From Ceratothoa steindachneri (Eukaryota; Arthropoda; Malacostraca; Isopoda; Cymothoidae): a DNA stretch of 64,000 nucleotides. Within the stretch, counting starts at the first letter, position 1, and every line of letters begins with the position of its first letter. The stretch spans positions 132,590,468 to 132,654,467 of the forward strand of contig OZ018328.1 in assembly GCA_963969495.1 (NCBI GenBank). The letters run 5' to 3'. Both the position numbers and the translations under genes were made by a program. The notes below the pieces were generated by a model that saw only the letters and a program-made list of their open reading frames with translations, was not told the origin of the DNA and made no database searches. This document shows positions 1 to 12,770 of this stretch, one piece after another.

Positions 1-382
1 ACTATTCACGGCTAGGATTCTGCTCTCTGTCGAAGCTTGGCTATAACTTCGAGGTGTTATTTTATTATATTTGAGGTTTCGGCGCCTGAGAGATTAGGGT
101 AAATATTAAGTCGTTTCGCATGGGATATCGGAGTGTGTGGGGGTGGGGAGTCCTACAAAGTAAAACGCTAAAATAAATAATTTACTAATACAATTACATC
201 TTTTTGCAGATTCAATGTAGATAGTGAAAATTAATACTTTTAAGCTCCCCCTCCATCTCCCGTCATCTAATGGTATCGACCCAAATTATTAATTTTCAAG
301 TACGAAATCATTTTAGGAAATACTGCCGTTTAAGCTGCTGATAATGTCAATAAAACATCCCTGGTGACCTCCACTACAGGGT

Positions 383-383
<1 letters not shown>

Positions 384-423
<40 letters not shown>
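384..423. repeat. (AT)n microsatellite
   Basis: Pure AT dinucleotide run. It directly borders the left arm of the foldback element at 424-641. Confidence 0.97.
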
Positions 424-425
<2 letters not shown>

Positions 426-636
426 TTACAACTCTCACTAAAGTTCAAAATACCTTGTATCAGTCTCATTTTCAGGTGTTTTATTTGAATCCGACTTTGT
501 TTATCAAGGAAATCCTTCAAACTACATGTAAAATGCATGTTTTTATGAACATATTTTGAAGTATTGGAAAAACAAGTAGTTTAGACAGGAATAAAGCACC
601 CATAAATGAGCCTGATCCAAGGTATTTTGAATCTAT

Positions 637-641
<5 letters not shown>
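424..641. mobile_element. AT-flanked foldback (MITE-like)
   Basis: Two inverted arms of about 45 bp, at roughly 443-487 and 588-632, share the core CAAAATACCTTG followed by related sequence with some mismatches. The spacer is about 100 bp and has no coding potential. Both outer sides run into (AT)n. The arrangement is that of a non-autonomous TIR element inserted at a TA site, but I do not recognise the family. Confidence 0.5.

Positions 642-688
<47 letters not shown>
642..688. repeat. (AT)n microsatellite
   Basis: AT dinucleotide run with one phase break near its 3' end. It borders the right side of the foldback. Confidence 0.95.
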
Positions 689-2440
689 AATACGTTTGTT
701 ATTTACTTTACCGTATTCACTTTTTTGGTCATTTTCTTACTTCTTCCTGGATCATTATTGTACTTTATTCAAATTTGTTTCCATTTTGGCGGCAAACCAG
801 ATTATAATTCTGATTCCATCGAAATCGAAGTAAACCTCGATTTTGCTCTACGAGCACCAAAAATTAAGGACACATTTGAATAATTAACCTAAAATAATTA
901 AAAAATATACTAAACTTAATAAAATAAACTTAATAAACCTCTTATACCTACCTCACAATGGGGGTGCTTTTTCCCCAATATCCCTCCTTTATGGGCGGCT
1001 TCTACTCTCTCTACGCCCCGAATTTTTTAGTCTACTCGTATTATAAGCAACTCGAAAGCACCTCCCCATTTTTCCACATTTATCCTTACGAAGACCAAAA
1101 ATGAAGAACAGATTTGGATAAATAACCTTAAAATGTGCCTGCAAATCGAGTTGGCGGCGCTTTTTATTACGCATTACTTTATTTGTGCAGCGAAAACGGC
1201 CACCTTACGGAAATGCCTTACACTGCGCCCTACACTTGCGACAGAGTTGTGAATCTTCCAAAATAATTTCCAATGTACGATTAGGGTCAGTGTGAACCTC
1301 TTTTACGAGTTCTTCGAAATTTATTTTTCATCCGCGACAAGTCATAACGCAAAGCTGTCCAATCCAAAACTGCGGCAAATGGGAATAAAAGTGACGAAGT
1401 AATCTCGGTCTAAATTATGTATACAATGTGAAGTCACTGCACCAATTTTTGGCAAAAGTATTTTTCCACTCTAACGTCATCACAATTAGGGAAGAGAAAA
1501 ATTATTGTAATTCGAACTGTTAGTATAATTGTATCAACATCAACCACTTAATAAATTCTATATAGATGCATTCGCAAAATTGTGCTTTACATAATAGGAT
1601 TACTGTTTTCTAAATATTAACCAGAACTCCCCCTTTAACTTAATTAACCCAGAAAACTGGAAAATACCCATGCAAATACTGAAAGGTGATAACCATTGAC
1701 CAGTTTACCGAACCTCTAATTTTGTCGAACCGAAACAAAAATTTGTTTAATCGTGAGCTCACTGTCACACGCAGAACATTTCCATTTTTTTTTTTGCTAC
1801 AAAAAAAGAAGAATTTTCGAGAGCTGGCTTGATAGAGCCTAAATTGATAAGCTCCAGTGATCGACGCCTCGCACTCTTAACTCATTTTGACAAATGACGT
1901 GATAAATGTGTTCTTTAAAGTAGTTGAATCTCTCTTGCGGACAAAAGAAAATGAATATCGATTCACGAAATGTAAGAAATAAATATCATTACAATAAAAA
2001 TAGATAAAGCTTGATGTTTCACGTTGCAAATGAGCATTTTCACAACAAAGCAAGGTAATATTTAAAAAAAGAACATACGAAAGACTTTTACTGGCTCATT
2101 AAGTTTAGGTGTGGAAATATACAGTAATATCCAAAAAGATCAGAATGCTTGTATTTCTATCACAATATCCATAATTTTTGCAAGAGAAAATCCAAGGTTT
2201 CCAAAATTCATGTACGATAATTTACATTTATATACCACGCATGGGCAAAGGTTATGCAAATTTGGATGAATAAAAAGAAAATTATCAGTAGATAAGCAAT
2301 TTACTTAAAAAATTGAAGTACCTATCCAAAATTACACGAACTACAGTAGAAACGAACTTCTATTGGAAAATAACGATTAAATTACCAGTGGAAACATTTG
2401 TACAAGTAATAAGTAAATGTTTTTTAGTGTAGATGCCTTT
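689..2440. other. Unassigned AT-rich stretch
   Basis: I see no gene, RNA gene or element here. Open frames are short and show no known motif. The 61-codon minus-strand frame at 989-1174 has nothing to support it. Confidence 0.5.
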
Positions 2441-2444
2441 ATTC

Positions 2445-3330
2445 TCAATGTTGCTTTGACGTCTGCCACATGAACGAACCAATTGTTGACACTTGCACAG
2501 TAATCTTCTCCATTCATGCATCTTAGAGAATTTTCCCCGAGTTCTTGAACTGTTTTCTAATTCGTCAGTTTAGACCTCTCTCCGATTGTCTTCCAAACAT
2601 TTTTAATGGGATTCAGATTCCGGACTCATAACACTGATGTGCTCGTCGTTCAGGAAGGTCTTCCACCGACTTGGCCGTGTGGCAAGAGGCGTTATCTAGC
2701 ATGAAAATTGCAGGTTGGGCTTCGGAATCTCGCAGATGGGGCAAAGTATGCTGTAGCATCAATTCCTTGTACACTTGTGCATTCAGTGTGCCCTATAAGT
2801 GCATAAGTGGCCAAGTGGCTTCAACCGAAATCGCCACTCGTAGACCATGACACTTCCTCCGCCAAAATTCACTCACTCTTTTTTGGGTGCAATTGACAGA
2901 CTGACAATCTTTCGCCTACTCTACTGAACCTCCCATCATTGTATCCGAATAAACTGAACATAGATCTATCAATTAAATTGACTCTGCTCCATTAGTGGTC
3001 CGTCCATGTAACATGTATTTGGACAGATCAATGGCTTAACCGCGGAATTCGCGCGTGAAGAATGTCTTCCTCCAAACTACGTGGCACAGTCTGCTTGTAG
3101 ACATTGGTGTCCAAAATCTCAGTAATATCTCGAGAAACTACTGCTACAGTCTTGAAACGTTCGTTAAAAATTTGAGTAGTCGCTCCGTCTTTCCTTTCTA
3201 ATATCTTCCTTGGCATACCGGTTAATCCACCAGACTTACATCAACCTGCTTTGTCATAGGTTGACACCATATATGTACTACACTTTTGGAGCACTAGACA
3301 GTCCCCGCAATGGCTCCAAATGATGATCTT
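2445..3330 (-). pseudogene. Decayed Tc1-like transposase
   Basis: Read on the minus strand this is a broken Tc1-family transposase, a DDE enzyme that cuts and pastes its own element at TA sites. Recognisable pieces, in several frames, include VNFGGGSVMV and the second-aspartate block, close to FMLDNASCHTAKSVEDL (near 2660-2705). A piece ending ILHARIPRLSH lies at 3028-3060. Downstream is a remnant of the third catalytic block (sequence around 2610). Stops and frameshifts occur throughout, so it is non-functional. Terminal inverted repeats were not found. The family call is firm because the block order and wording are typical; the ends are approximate. Confidence 0.75.
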
Positions 3331-3419
3331 TGTGGCACAGATTTACGATCAGTTCTCGGACAGAGAAAAAATTGACATTTCTTAGGCATATTATCTAGAC
3401 GACACATCTGGCAGTTTTG

Positions 3420-4615
3420 CACGCCGACCGCTTATGTGGTGGTCAGCCGAGTGTGAGGCGGCCCTTAAACAGAAGCGTGTTGCCTACATGCGCTATAAGC
3501 GCCGCCCGAACGATTTCACTGTCAGTGAATTTCGTCTAGCTAGTGCTAGGTTCCGGTATGTTTCGAAGCACGCCCGCCGCTCTTCTTGGCGGCCATACGT
3601 GTCTTCACTTAACGAGAAAGACCCCACTAGCAGAGGTGTGGATGCGAGTAAAAGGATTCGGGGCAAGGTCTCGCAGGACTTCATTCCCGTTCTCCAGGAG
3701 AATGGGACCGCAATTTCGGACCCAGCATCCTTAGCAGAATCCTTCACGACCTCTTTCTCCGCATTCTCTAGCCGAGATGCTGCTTCGCCAGCAGCGTCTT
3801 AATGTCGCGAAAGGCCGCCAACTGAACTTTGCCTCCAGAAGCGGAGACCCGTTCGACGACAGTTTTACATTGAGTAAGTTGCGTTCCACTCTAGCTTCGT
3901 GCATGGACACCGCCCCTAGTCCAGATGATGTCCCGTACGCAATGCTTCTACAACTGGGTGAGTGAGGCATGGCCTTTCTGTTAGATTTGTTCAACAGGAT
4001 CTGGGTAGAGGGTATCCTCCAGACTCCTGGCTAATCGCTACTGTACTCGCTTTTCGCAAAGCGGGGAGAGATCACTCTACCTCGGTCGGTTTCCGGCAAT
4101 TTCTCTAACTTCCTGCGTGTGCAACTTGATGAAGAAATTGGTAAATGTTAGATTAGCCTTTTTTCTGGACAGCGGAGGCCATCTATCTTCTGCACACTGC
4201 GGCTTCCGCAAGTTCCACTCCACACCAGATTCCCTTGCTCCAACTGAAAAATGCCGTCTGCGAGGCCTTTCTTCGTAGACAGCACTAAGCCACGGTCTTT
4301 TTCGATCTGGAGAAGGCCTATGATACCGCATGGCGATACGGTATCATGGAGACTCTCCACACGATGGGGGCGAAGGGACGCCTCCCAATGTTTATATCTG
4401 AATTTTTGCGAGATCGTCGATTCTGCGTACGGATGGATGGAGCCCTCTCTAGCCCAATGGAGCAGGAAGAGGGTGTCCTGCAGGGAAGTGACCTCAGTGT
4501 CACACTCTTTGCTCTGAGTATCAATGGTATCATTTCGGTGCTGCCGGAAGATGTTCACGCTACAATCTACGTGGACGACATTTCGTTTTCTTTTAGCTCT
4601 CACTTCATCCGTTTG
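3420..4615 (+). pseudogene. Jockey-like LINE fragment (linker and RT)
   Basis: This is part of a non-LTR retrotransposon polyprotein; its reverse transcriptase (RT) would copy the element RNA at a nicked target. The open stretch from 3434 begins MWWSAECEAAL, the usual Trp-Trp-Cys linker between endonuclease and RT. The frame then shifts to RT pieces: SPDDVPYAMLLQLG near 3920, FDLEKAYDTAWRYGIMETLH near 4298-4357, and the catalytic YVDD box at 4568-4579. The endonuclease is missing on the left and everything after YVDD is missing on the right, where the sequence changes abruptly into the tandem repeat family at about 4612. Wording of the RT blocks is closest to jockey-clade elements of arthropods; that clade call is from memory of the family. 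Confidence 0.8.
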
Positions 4616-4925
4616 AAACCCTAATATTGTTTTACATTCTCTTTCGAATAATATAATTCCCAAGGTCATCCCAAGGTTAGCCGGGAATTAATTTGTAACT
4701 TTTCGGCCGATTATAACGAAATTTGTAACCCTTATTTTGTTTTACATTCTCTTTAGAATTATATAAGGTTAACCCGGGAAATATTTTGTTTTAGCAATAA
4801 CATCCTAACTATTTGGCCGATTCTTACTAAATTTGAAACCCTTATGTTTTTTTACATTCTCCTTTGAATGATAGAATTGCCAAGGTCCTCTCAAGGTTAG
4901 TAATTTGGTAATTCTTACGTTATTT
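4612..4925 (+). repeat. Tandem repeats of HINE-like family (headless)
   Basis: About two and a half units of a roughly 125-bp monomer, with recognisable blocks ACGAAATTTG, TTGTTTTACATTCTC and CAAGGT...CAAGGTTAG. The same monomer occurs at 32291-32786, 41210-41310 and 62960-63350. This locus lacks the hairpin and GTCG head and the tail found at the other three, and it starts in mid-monomer at the LINE junction. Confidence 0.75.
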
Positions 4926-7900
4926 GAACTCATTTTCAATATCTTCTACGATCTCTAAATTATTTATAAATACTTGACTACTAATTTTGCTACTAGATGC
5001 CCTAAGTGACCTCAATTTGATAGAGTTGTTTACTGTTCCTACAAAGTCTGAATTTGTTTTATATATTTTTATTTGAAAGCTATTGATGAGGATTTTATCC
5101 TTTGATTTTTAAACACATTAAATATGTTTCCATTTCCTCTTCTATTATTGTTTTCCATCCTTGCATTTTTAAAACTCCTTTTAGTCTCGTTTAAGATCTA
5201 TTTTATTTTTGCTTCTAGTTTGATCTGTCCATGTTTAATATGTGTTTATCTATCCCAGAAGAGCATAAATTGCCTCAGTGCGCCGGTTCTGTTTTGTTAT
5301 TTACTGTGAAAATGAAGTTCTCTACAGTCAGAACTTCCCTGCTTCATGAGTGGCCAATTTGAGATAACGACCCTTGTTATTTATTTAATTTAACCAGCGT
5401 TTATCTCGAAACCACTTTTAACGCTTGCCTGCGTCTGCGAGGCCGTCCTGTGCCGAGGGCCAATATATTTATTGGCCAAATCTTCGTGAATTTAGTCTCA
5501 GGACGACAGAACAAATCGACTATCTCGGTAATTTTAATTTTGAATTTTAGTCAATTTCATTATTTCGTTGTGTTGTCTTATCTCTGTTTTAGGCACCTCT
5601 AGAAAATTATTTTGTTATATCTCCTTATTAAGTGCTGTTCTTTTTTCCTTTATAGCAATTTAACTCTTTTGCTTTTCTTAGTATAGATCCAAAGTTTGCC
5701 TCATCCCTTCGTTACACGATTCTTCTCTTTCTCATCCTTTTTTTACCATTCAGAACATTCGCAACCCCCCCCCACCATTTACTTCCTCTCACACACATCG
5801 CTTGATCTATCAATCCTAAATTTGGGTCGATAAATGAATTTTCAGCTCAAGTCAGGTACACTTAGCTGAATCGGATTGATCGAAGCTTATAAAATGGTGG
5901 ATTTGTGGCAAATGGATGATTGATATGATAATGCATAGAGACTGTAAAGGACTTGAAAAAAAATGTGATCGGAAAGCAAAGATAAGACACTGTATGACGT
6001 CAGGGAAGAAATAAGTTAAAATCATCTTACTGGTGCTGACGAAGGAATCTACAAAGTTGAAAATACAAATTTTCGCCGAAAATCCATCACTAAACATTAT
6101 TTGATATATTTTAATTCAAGTCTAATTATTATGCCTCTATATAAAAAATATCGGTGTAATGAGGTCATATTTTCGTGTTTAGCTCTCAAAGGCTGCTGTA
6201 GCCAATGAGTAATATTATCGTATGATTTTAAAGTTTATTTTTCAATTACCACAATCAACACCATTGCTGATGCTCACCTTCTGAAATGACGTCAAACTTG
6301 TAACATTTTATCTACATGAACGAGAAAATAGTCAATCTATTGCCACATTAAACGTAGGAATCGAAGTCGTGTGTGTCGTACAACGGATTTGTCTATAATT
6401 GCGGGGTAAAATTAACAAATACTTTAGTTTCTCTCCTCAAAAGGATCGAAATTTGTAGCCTGAATTGCTTACGAATATGCCATCTTTCTCCCATATGTGG
6501 AGTGTATTGTGTATGTTTGCATTAATTCTCGCATCCATCGTCACAGCTGATCTGTTGACCCTTTTCTCAGGGCAATTTTCTCCACACTTCTTTTTCTTGA
6601 CAAAACGTAGGGCGTCTCAAGTGGGCGCCCCTTGTGCACTGTTGCACCTGGTACCTGGAGTTGCGGCACGCCCTTCCAACCCCAGTGCCTACTTGCACTC
6701 TCAAACTAGGTTGAGACTACCTTGGGCTTTATTCCATTTTACCCAGCAGGTTGACTGACCCGATACCGGAACTCGCGGGGTCTCTACCGCTTCTCCTTTG
6801 TATCATACTTGGGGCGGATTCGTGCCCCCTTGATTGCGGAATTGCTGAGTTCCTGTAGGAGGCAGAGACCTCCTCCATTTGGTGCTGCTAGGGCGCGGGG
6901 GGGATGGGGCATGCTTTTCGTGTTTTGCTCTTTGTATGCTTTTGTTTTATTTTGTTTATCGTAAGTTGGTTGTGGGTATTATTATTTTTTTTTTTGCTGT
7001 TTGTTTGTTATAATTAACTTATTTGTAGTGAGTAATTTGGGCTGATTTTGCAGGCTTGTCGCCGACCGGCTCTAGTCCATTCTGTAAGCGTGTGTGCCCT
7101 CCTGGCCCCAACGCCAGTAGTTCGACAACCCAGCCACAATGCCTGCTGGAGGATCTGCCGCTATATATCTTCCACACATGTTTACTCCCTTTATCTTCGC
7201 TACTTTACAAATTTATGCCTGATACTCGCTCGAGGGGTGAAATCCACACATCTTCACTTCCACCAACTTCAACACATTTTTTAAAAATATCTTATTAAAA
7301 TTTACTATCCGAAATGTTCTTGTTGGTTTCACTTTTTAAAAAATATATGCATTACGCCTCCATGATCTTCTCCATTGAGGCTAAATATGGCTGAATGAAA
7401 AGTTTCCTTTTTAACAATAATTCACTCAATATTTTTTATGGCTCAATTCGCTTTTCGGTGCTTCATTACATTTACATCCACACAGTGGCTTTGATTTTCT
7501 CGATCGTTAATGAATGTATTAAATTAGTGTGAATGAAGGGCCCACTATCATGCAATAATTTGACGAGGCAATGCACCCATAAGAACCTGATACAATTCAA
7601 TTTTCTTAAGCCTCGAAATTCAAGCATTGCACTATAACCCCCTCCCCCCCTGTAAAGTGAAAGCGAAGGCGATAATCGTAAAGTTAGCGCATAAGTGGAA
7701 TTTACGTCATCGTATATTTCCGATGCTCTTGTTAAGGAAATTATCATTCGTTCGCACTTGTGTAGAAAGTGCATCCAATGTCCTTTCGATCTCATAAACT
7801 ACTTGCATAAGAGAACTTTCAGGGGTTTTTTTCAGTCACAATAACTCTAATGAGACCACAAAGATCAAGCGATATTTGTTGGGAAGAAGTATAAAATCCT

Positions 7901-8530
7901 GATTTTGAATCGATCTGTTTTCTCCTTTGACGGCTCTGTTCTCTATCCCGATTTGCCCTCCTACGCGCGACGGGTTCATCCACACAGACTTGTGGACTAT
8001 AAGACTTTTTGGAGGAGGCTGGCCTCCTCCATTTTGAATCTATTTGGTGTTTGTTCGCATGATCCTGCGCCGAGGGACGGGGAGGCCCCTACCCCCCAGC
8101 GCTGGGGCGTGTTTCCTTTATCTTGCCTTTGTTTCTTACTTTCTGCGTTTTTTATTTGGCTTGGTTTTCTGGAATTTTAAAGTGGCCCTAGTACTAGGCT
8201 GAAATGTTAATTGCCGTGACTGCCTCCCCTTGTGTGCAGTCGCCAGATAGACGCCGTAAAGAGAAAAAAAATAGAGAAGCGAAATATTATAGATTTTGTG
8301 GAGAGAAAACACAATAGGTACTAGGGAACCGGATGTTTAGTGGGCTAGCCTAAAAGAGTGGACAGACAGGAGATAAACCCGGTAGGGGGCAGGCCATTGT
8401 CAGAAACCCACGAATCGAAAGATGCCAGTCAAACCATATTCCGCCAAACCCTGCTCATTTTTATCAGAAAACGCCTTTGATCATTTCTAGAAGGTAAAAT
8501 TCAGCCACGAAACGTAGTTTACCTAAATAA
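4926..8530. other. Unassigned stretch
   Basis: No convincing gene or element seen. Two GC-richer islands (about 6600-6900 and 7040-7150, with another at 7920-8110) contain short open frames without known motifs. They could be non-coding parts of retroelements, but nothing in the sequence decides this. Confidence 0.45.
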
Positions 8531-8536
8531 CAATAT

Positions 8537-8739
8537 GCAAGGTGTTCCAAAAGTTACGATATATTGCAACAATTTAGACGTCCATGTTGCCTTTTAAGTA
8601 ATCTCTACACGAAAAAATAAGTAGTCTGGTATATGTATATGAATATCCTTGAGACCATAATAACAAAATACCGACCATGAAACTGCCGTTTCTCTTGTTG
8701 AAACTATTCGATATGTATCGCGACTTTTGGGACACCCTG
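8537..8739. mobile_element. Mariner-type MITE
   Basis: A roughly 200-bp non-coding element with about 30-bp imperfect terminal inverted repeats. The right end reads, on the minus strand, CAGGGTGTCCCAAAAGTCGC; the left end is a diverged form containing AAGGTGTTCCAAAAGTTACG. The right end is followed by TA. The terminal motif is typical of mariner-family elements mobilised by a transposase in trans. No ORF of note lies inside. Confidence 0.7.
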
Positions 8740-8741
8740 TA

Positions 8742-9768
8742 TGACTTGAGGCCTCTGTGCGTGGAAACATACAGATACACTGCGAGAGAGAAAATCCACC
8801 GACAAACGAACATACCACCATAAACGCTGGAAGTACAGGATATATCAAATTCATGTGTGATCAAATAATACCTCTCTTCATCTTTGGTTTGTACCCTTCT
8901 TCGCGCTCGCACTAATGGCTAAAGTAATGACAGATAACAGGTGGGTGGTATAGGAAATTAGTAATTAATTTTAATAAACGAGGGTTGTAATCGATTAGGA
9001 TGGGGATACGGCGATGGGGCGCTTCAACTTCTCTAAAATTGTTCTGATTAATTTCCTTATCAATTTCGCCGTTTTTCCGGCCTCCAAACGCGGAACGCGG
9101 ATCTGGTTAAGTTGATTCCGATGACGAACCGCAGTTTTACGTCAGTTTGGGATCAAAACGAGATTAAAGCTCCCATCTGTCACTCCACTTTAAGCAATCT
9201 ATTCTTTTAAAAATTGTCTTTTTTTATACATAAATCTCTTATTTTCTTCAATTTTACCCGTTTGTTTTTGTTTCTGTTTACGCTTCCATCTCTTATGTTA
9301 TTTTTTTTTGCCTTTTTATCTCTCTATTTTTTATGTCCGTTCATTGTCTGTCAAGTTGGTGACGGGAATTGTGCTATCTCTTTTATCTTCCGGGTAACCA
9401 TTTTCCTTTCTCGGTCTGTTTTTGGGTTTGTTGTTTCGCTTTTCTCTTCCGCCTGTCTCATTTGAAAAACAATAGGTCTACCGCCGAGTCTTCTTAGCGT
9501 CTTATCAGTAAATCAATATTCCCTTATTTGAAGCGGACGATAAAAGGGAACATAGGGAACGAACTGATTTTTTTTGTATGTTTCTATACGAAATACATAT
9601 TTTCTCGCGTGGAAAAATTAAATGGAACAAAATTGTTCCTGGTTTGTGTATGGTATGAAAGGTTGATGAAGTGTTACCGTAACCATTATACTAAACCTGT
9701 TGGACAGTTTTTAAATCGACAGGGACATACATGATTATTTCATCTTATCTGAACAGTACTGTGTTGGT

Positions 9769-9770
<2 letters not shown>
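8742..9770. other. Unassigned stretch
   Basis: T-rich, no gene seen. The apparent hydrophobic frame at 9214-9465 is low-complexity Phe/Leu from poly-T sequence and has no supporting motif. Confidence 0.5.

Positions 9771-9841
<71 letters not shown>
9771..9841. repeat. (AT)n microsatellite
   Basis: Long pure AT run of about 35 units. I could not identify the flanking sequences as an element. Confidence 0.97.
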
Positions 9842-10614
<773 letters not shown>

Positions 10615-10939
10615 GCAAACCCTCGATATAACGAACCTCAATATAACGAATTTCGGATATAACGAACCAAATTTCCTGGCCGAACTCCATTGGGTTTAAC
10701 AGGCAATCGTTACGACCAGCCTGAGTGAGTGTTGGTGTGTCACATGTCTCCTACAGTGCAAGGTTCGTATCAATACTATGTTGTGTAGTGCACTTAACTT
10801 TATTAGTAATTACATACGTATTACATATCCATAACGAACTTGGTTCGTTATTTCTATTGCTTTTAATGCCCATTGGGTTTAACTAACTTTCGTCTTTAAC
10901 AAACGACACCCTGCCCCATATAGTTCGTTATATCGAGGG

Positions 10940-10942
<3 letters not shown>
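10615..10942. mobile_element. pogo/Tigger-like MITE
   Basis: A 328-bp non-coding element. The left end contains AACCCTCGATATAACGAAC and the right end its reverse complement (GTTCGTTATATCGAGGGTT), near-perfect over 19 bp. The motif AACGAAC/GTTCGTTA also recurs inside. TIRs of this wording are known from pogo/Tigger elements of the Tc1/mariner superfamily, which duplicate a TA target. Both sides continue into (AT)n, so the target duplication cannot be read. It encodes no transposase. Confidence 0.8.

Positions 10943-11022
<80 letters not shown>
10943..11022. repeat. (AT)n microsatellite
   Basis: AT run between the Tigger-like MITE and the next foldback. Confidence 0.96.
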
Positions 11023-11180
11023 AAATATAATGGTAAACCACAATATTTGAATCAAGTTTTTATTTAAAACTATCGGACTAGTTTCGGCAAGATGCCATTT
11101 TATAAATAAAATCTTTATTCAAATATTGTGGTTTACCATTATCTTTCACTGATATACATCACGTTAATTTGATATCTTCC

Positions 11181-11183
<3 letters not shown>
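11023..11183. mobile_element. AT-flanked foldback with 40-bp arms
   Basis: Inverted arms at 11027-11066 and 11103-11142 share AATGGTAAACCACAATATTT on one strand and its complement on the other, with few mismatches over 40 bp. The loop is about 36 bp. No coding potential. (AT)n lies on both sides. The family is unknown to me. Confidence 0.6.

Positions 11184-11264
<81 letters not shown>
11184..11264. repeat. (AT)n microsatellite
   Basis: AT run. It is followed at 11266 by GGGTTGGACAGAATA, which matches the terminal repeat of the Tc1 element at 28523-29807 in all but one of the shared positions. Confidence 0.96.
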
Positions 11265-11265
<1 letters not shown>

Positions 11266-11267
<2 letters not shown>

Positions 11268-11290
11268 GTTGGACAGAATACAGCTTCCTG
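11266..11290 (+). mobile_element. Tc1-type TIR remnant
   Basis: GGGTTGGACAGAATA resembles the terminus of the Tc1-like element further right (right end on the minus strand, GGGGTTGGACAAAATAATTG). No transposase follows, so only an end is left, fused to the (AT)n array on its left. Confidence 0.45.
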
Positions 11291-11599
11291 ACTTCATTGA
11301 GAGGAATCTTGAGCTATTCTTCTTCCAATACCTGCTCCTGATGTTACAGACACGACTGTGGAGGGTAACGACTTCTAACAGGGTCCCTGTTATTAAAATG
11401 CTTATTTTTAACGAAATTGTCCTTTTTCAATCTTAGCTATTTGATTTATTAATTTACTTATGTTTCTCTCATTTATTTTTTATGTATTCTTAATTAGGTG
11501 TGCATGTACTTATTCTAGTGACCTAAATGTCTACATTCTCTGCTCACAGTTGGAATTTCCGGAACTAGACCTTATATATATATATATACCAGCTTTGTA

Positions 11600-11683
11600 A
11601 AACCTTTCGTTATTCATTGAGAATGAACTGAACAAGTTCTAAAGTACTTGGAATCCGCCTTTCATTTTCCTTTGGGATTTCTT

Positions 11684-11687
<4 letters not shown>
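11600..11687 (+). mobile_element. Penelope-like 3' end with hammerhead-like fold
   Basis: The block TGAACTGAACAAGTTC followed by AAAGTACTTGGAA and CATTTTCCTTTGGG is shared with the terminal repeats of the Penelope-like elements at 52044-53785 and 42885-43731. It contains the stem-loop, A-rich and AGTACT elements described in the findings. No Penelope coding sequence remains next to it. It runs into (AT)n on the right. Confidence 0.65.

Positions 11688-11774
<87 letters not shown>
11688..11774. repeat. (AT)n microsatellite
   Basis: AT run of about 43 units bordering the Penelope 3' end. Confidence 0.97.
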
Positions 11775-11776
<2 letters not shown>

Positions 11777-11915
11777 TTGAATTCTCTATTTTCATTTTTC
11801 ATTTCTTATGATTATTTTCTTCTTCCCCTTCTTTTATTTCGTTATAAATTGCCGCTTCATTGTTTCCTATTTCCATGTCCTTTTTTCCTGATTGCTCAAC
11901 GTCAGGTCCCTTCTT

Positions 11916-12434
11916 CTACAAAGCTACATGAATATTTTCGAGTAAAAGTTGGTCAAAATTTATTGGTGGGAACGCTATTGCCGTTGACAGGTATAAAACG
12001 ACTGGTGGCAACGCACCAGGATTGGGACGTACATTAGCTACCTTCAAATGACGCGCAAAATCTATAGGCGAACACCTCCGCCACATTGAAATTCCCTGAT
12101 TATAGAGGCGGAGAACGAGGTCTGCCTTGGTGCACGCCTCACCCGTCGCTCTAATTGCTCGTAATTGTTTTGATAATGAAGATGTTATCGGCCTCCCCTC
12201 GTCGCGTTCGTCCTCATCCGTATGCTCCATCAGGTGGCGCGATACGGCTTTTATGGCCGTTTCAAGCGCCATGTCCGTCTTCGAGTCGTCCCATTGATGA
12301 AAGTCCTTTTGTATTTCCTCTTGATGAAAGTCTTTTTGTGCCTCCTCATCCCAAAGGGGATTTTCAGTTGAAAGTTTTGTGCTCCTCGTCGTTTCGCGGC
12401 CGACTCCGGGGTTGTTTTGAAGTCCCCTTTCCAC
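11916..12434 (-). CDS. Unassigned 172-codon ORF with SAP-like motif
   Basis: I do not recognise this protein. The minus-strand frame is open for 172 codons in DNA that is GC-richer than its surroundings. It has no ATG at its left edge (the first codon is GTG), so if real it is an exon rather than a complete gene. Just upstream on the minus strand is CTAACTTTCAAG, which looks like a branch point plus splice acceptor. An AATAAA lies about 80 nt after the stop (11834-11839 complement). Residues 86-114 have the spacing of a SAP DNA-binding motif (L..L.....G....K..L..RL). QKDFHQ is repeated at residues 33-38 and 42-47. It may be a terminal host exon, part of a retroelement, or chance. Confidence 0.3.
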   Translation of the reverse strand: MERGLQNNPGVGRETTRSTKLSTENPLWDEEAQKDFHQEEIQKDFHQWDDSKTDMALETAIKAVSRHLMEHTDEDERDEGRPITSSLSKQLRAIRATGEACTKADLVLRLYNQGISMWRRCSPIDFARHLKVANVRPNPGALPPVVLYLSTAIAFPPINFDQLLLENIHVAL

Positions 12435-12770
12435 TCTTGAAAGTTAGAATTGACGAGTGAAAAATTGTCGCACTCTTGTTATTTACAACCACGTTTTCTT
12501 TCCCTTTCGGGGTGGTCATCCCCACTCTTCATACCGTAAGGAATCATGAGGAATCAGCTAGTACCGTCGTCATTCTTGACCATACCAGTACTACAAGGTT
12601 AAAAATGGCCAACTTTACCAGTATTCTTTAAGTCAACGACAGATGTTTCTTCATATCACTTACCTATTTGCCCTCCCACCACCTCTCTTCTGCGGCATCC
12701 CCTAGGAATGTCACCTCGCCTCCTGGGTCAGTCCACCAAAGGTATCCCATTATTTGCTCGGACATATTAT

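Noticed and set aside
4148..4669. 173-codon minus-strand frame
   Set aside because: It lies antisense to the jockey-like reverse transcriptase, whose plus-strand wording is clear.
9214..9465. Small membrane protein (Phe/Leu-rich frame)
   Set aside because: It results from T-rich sequence; no conserved start context, neighbours or motif.
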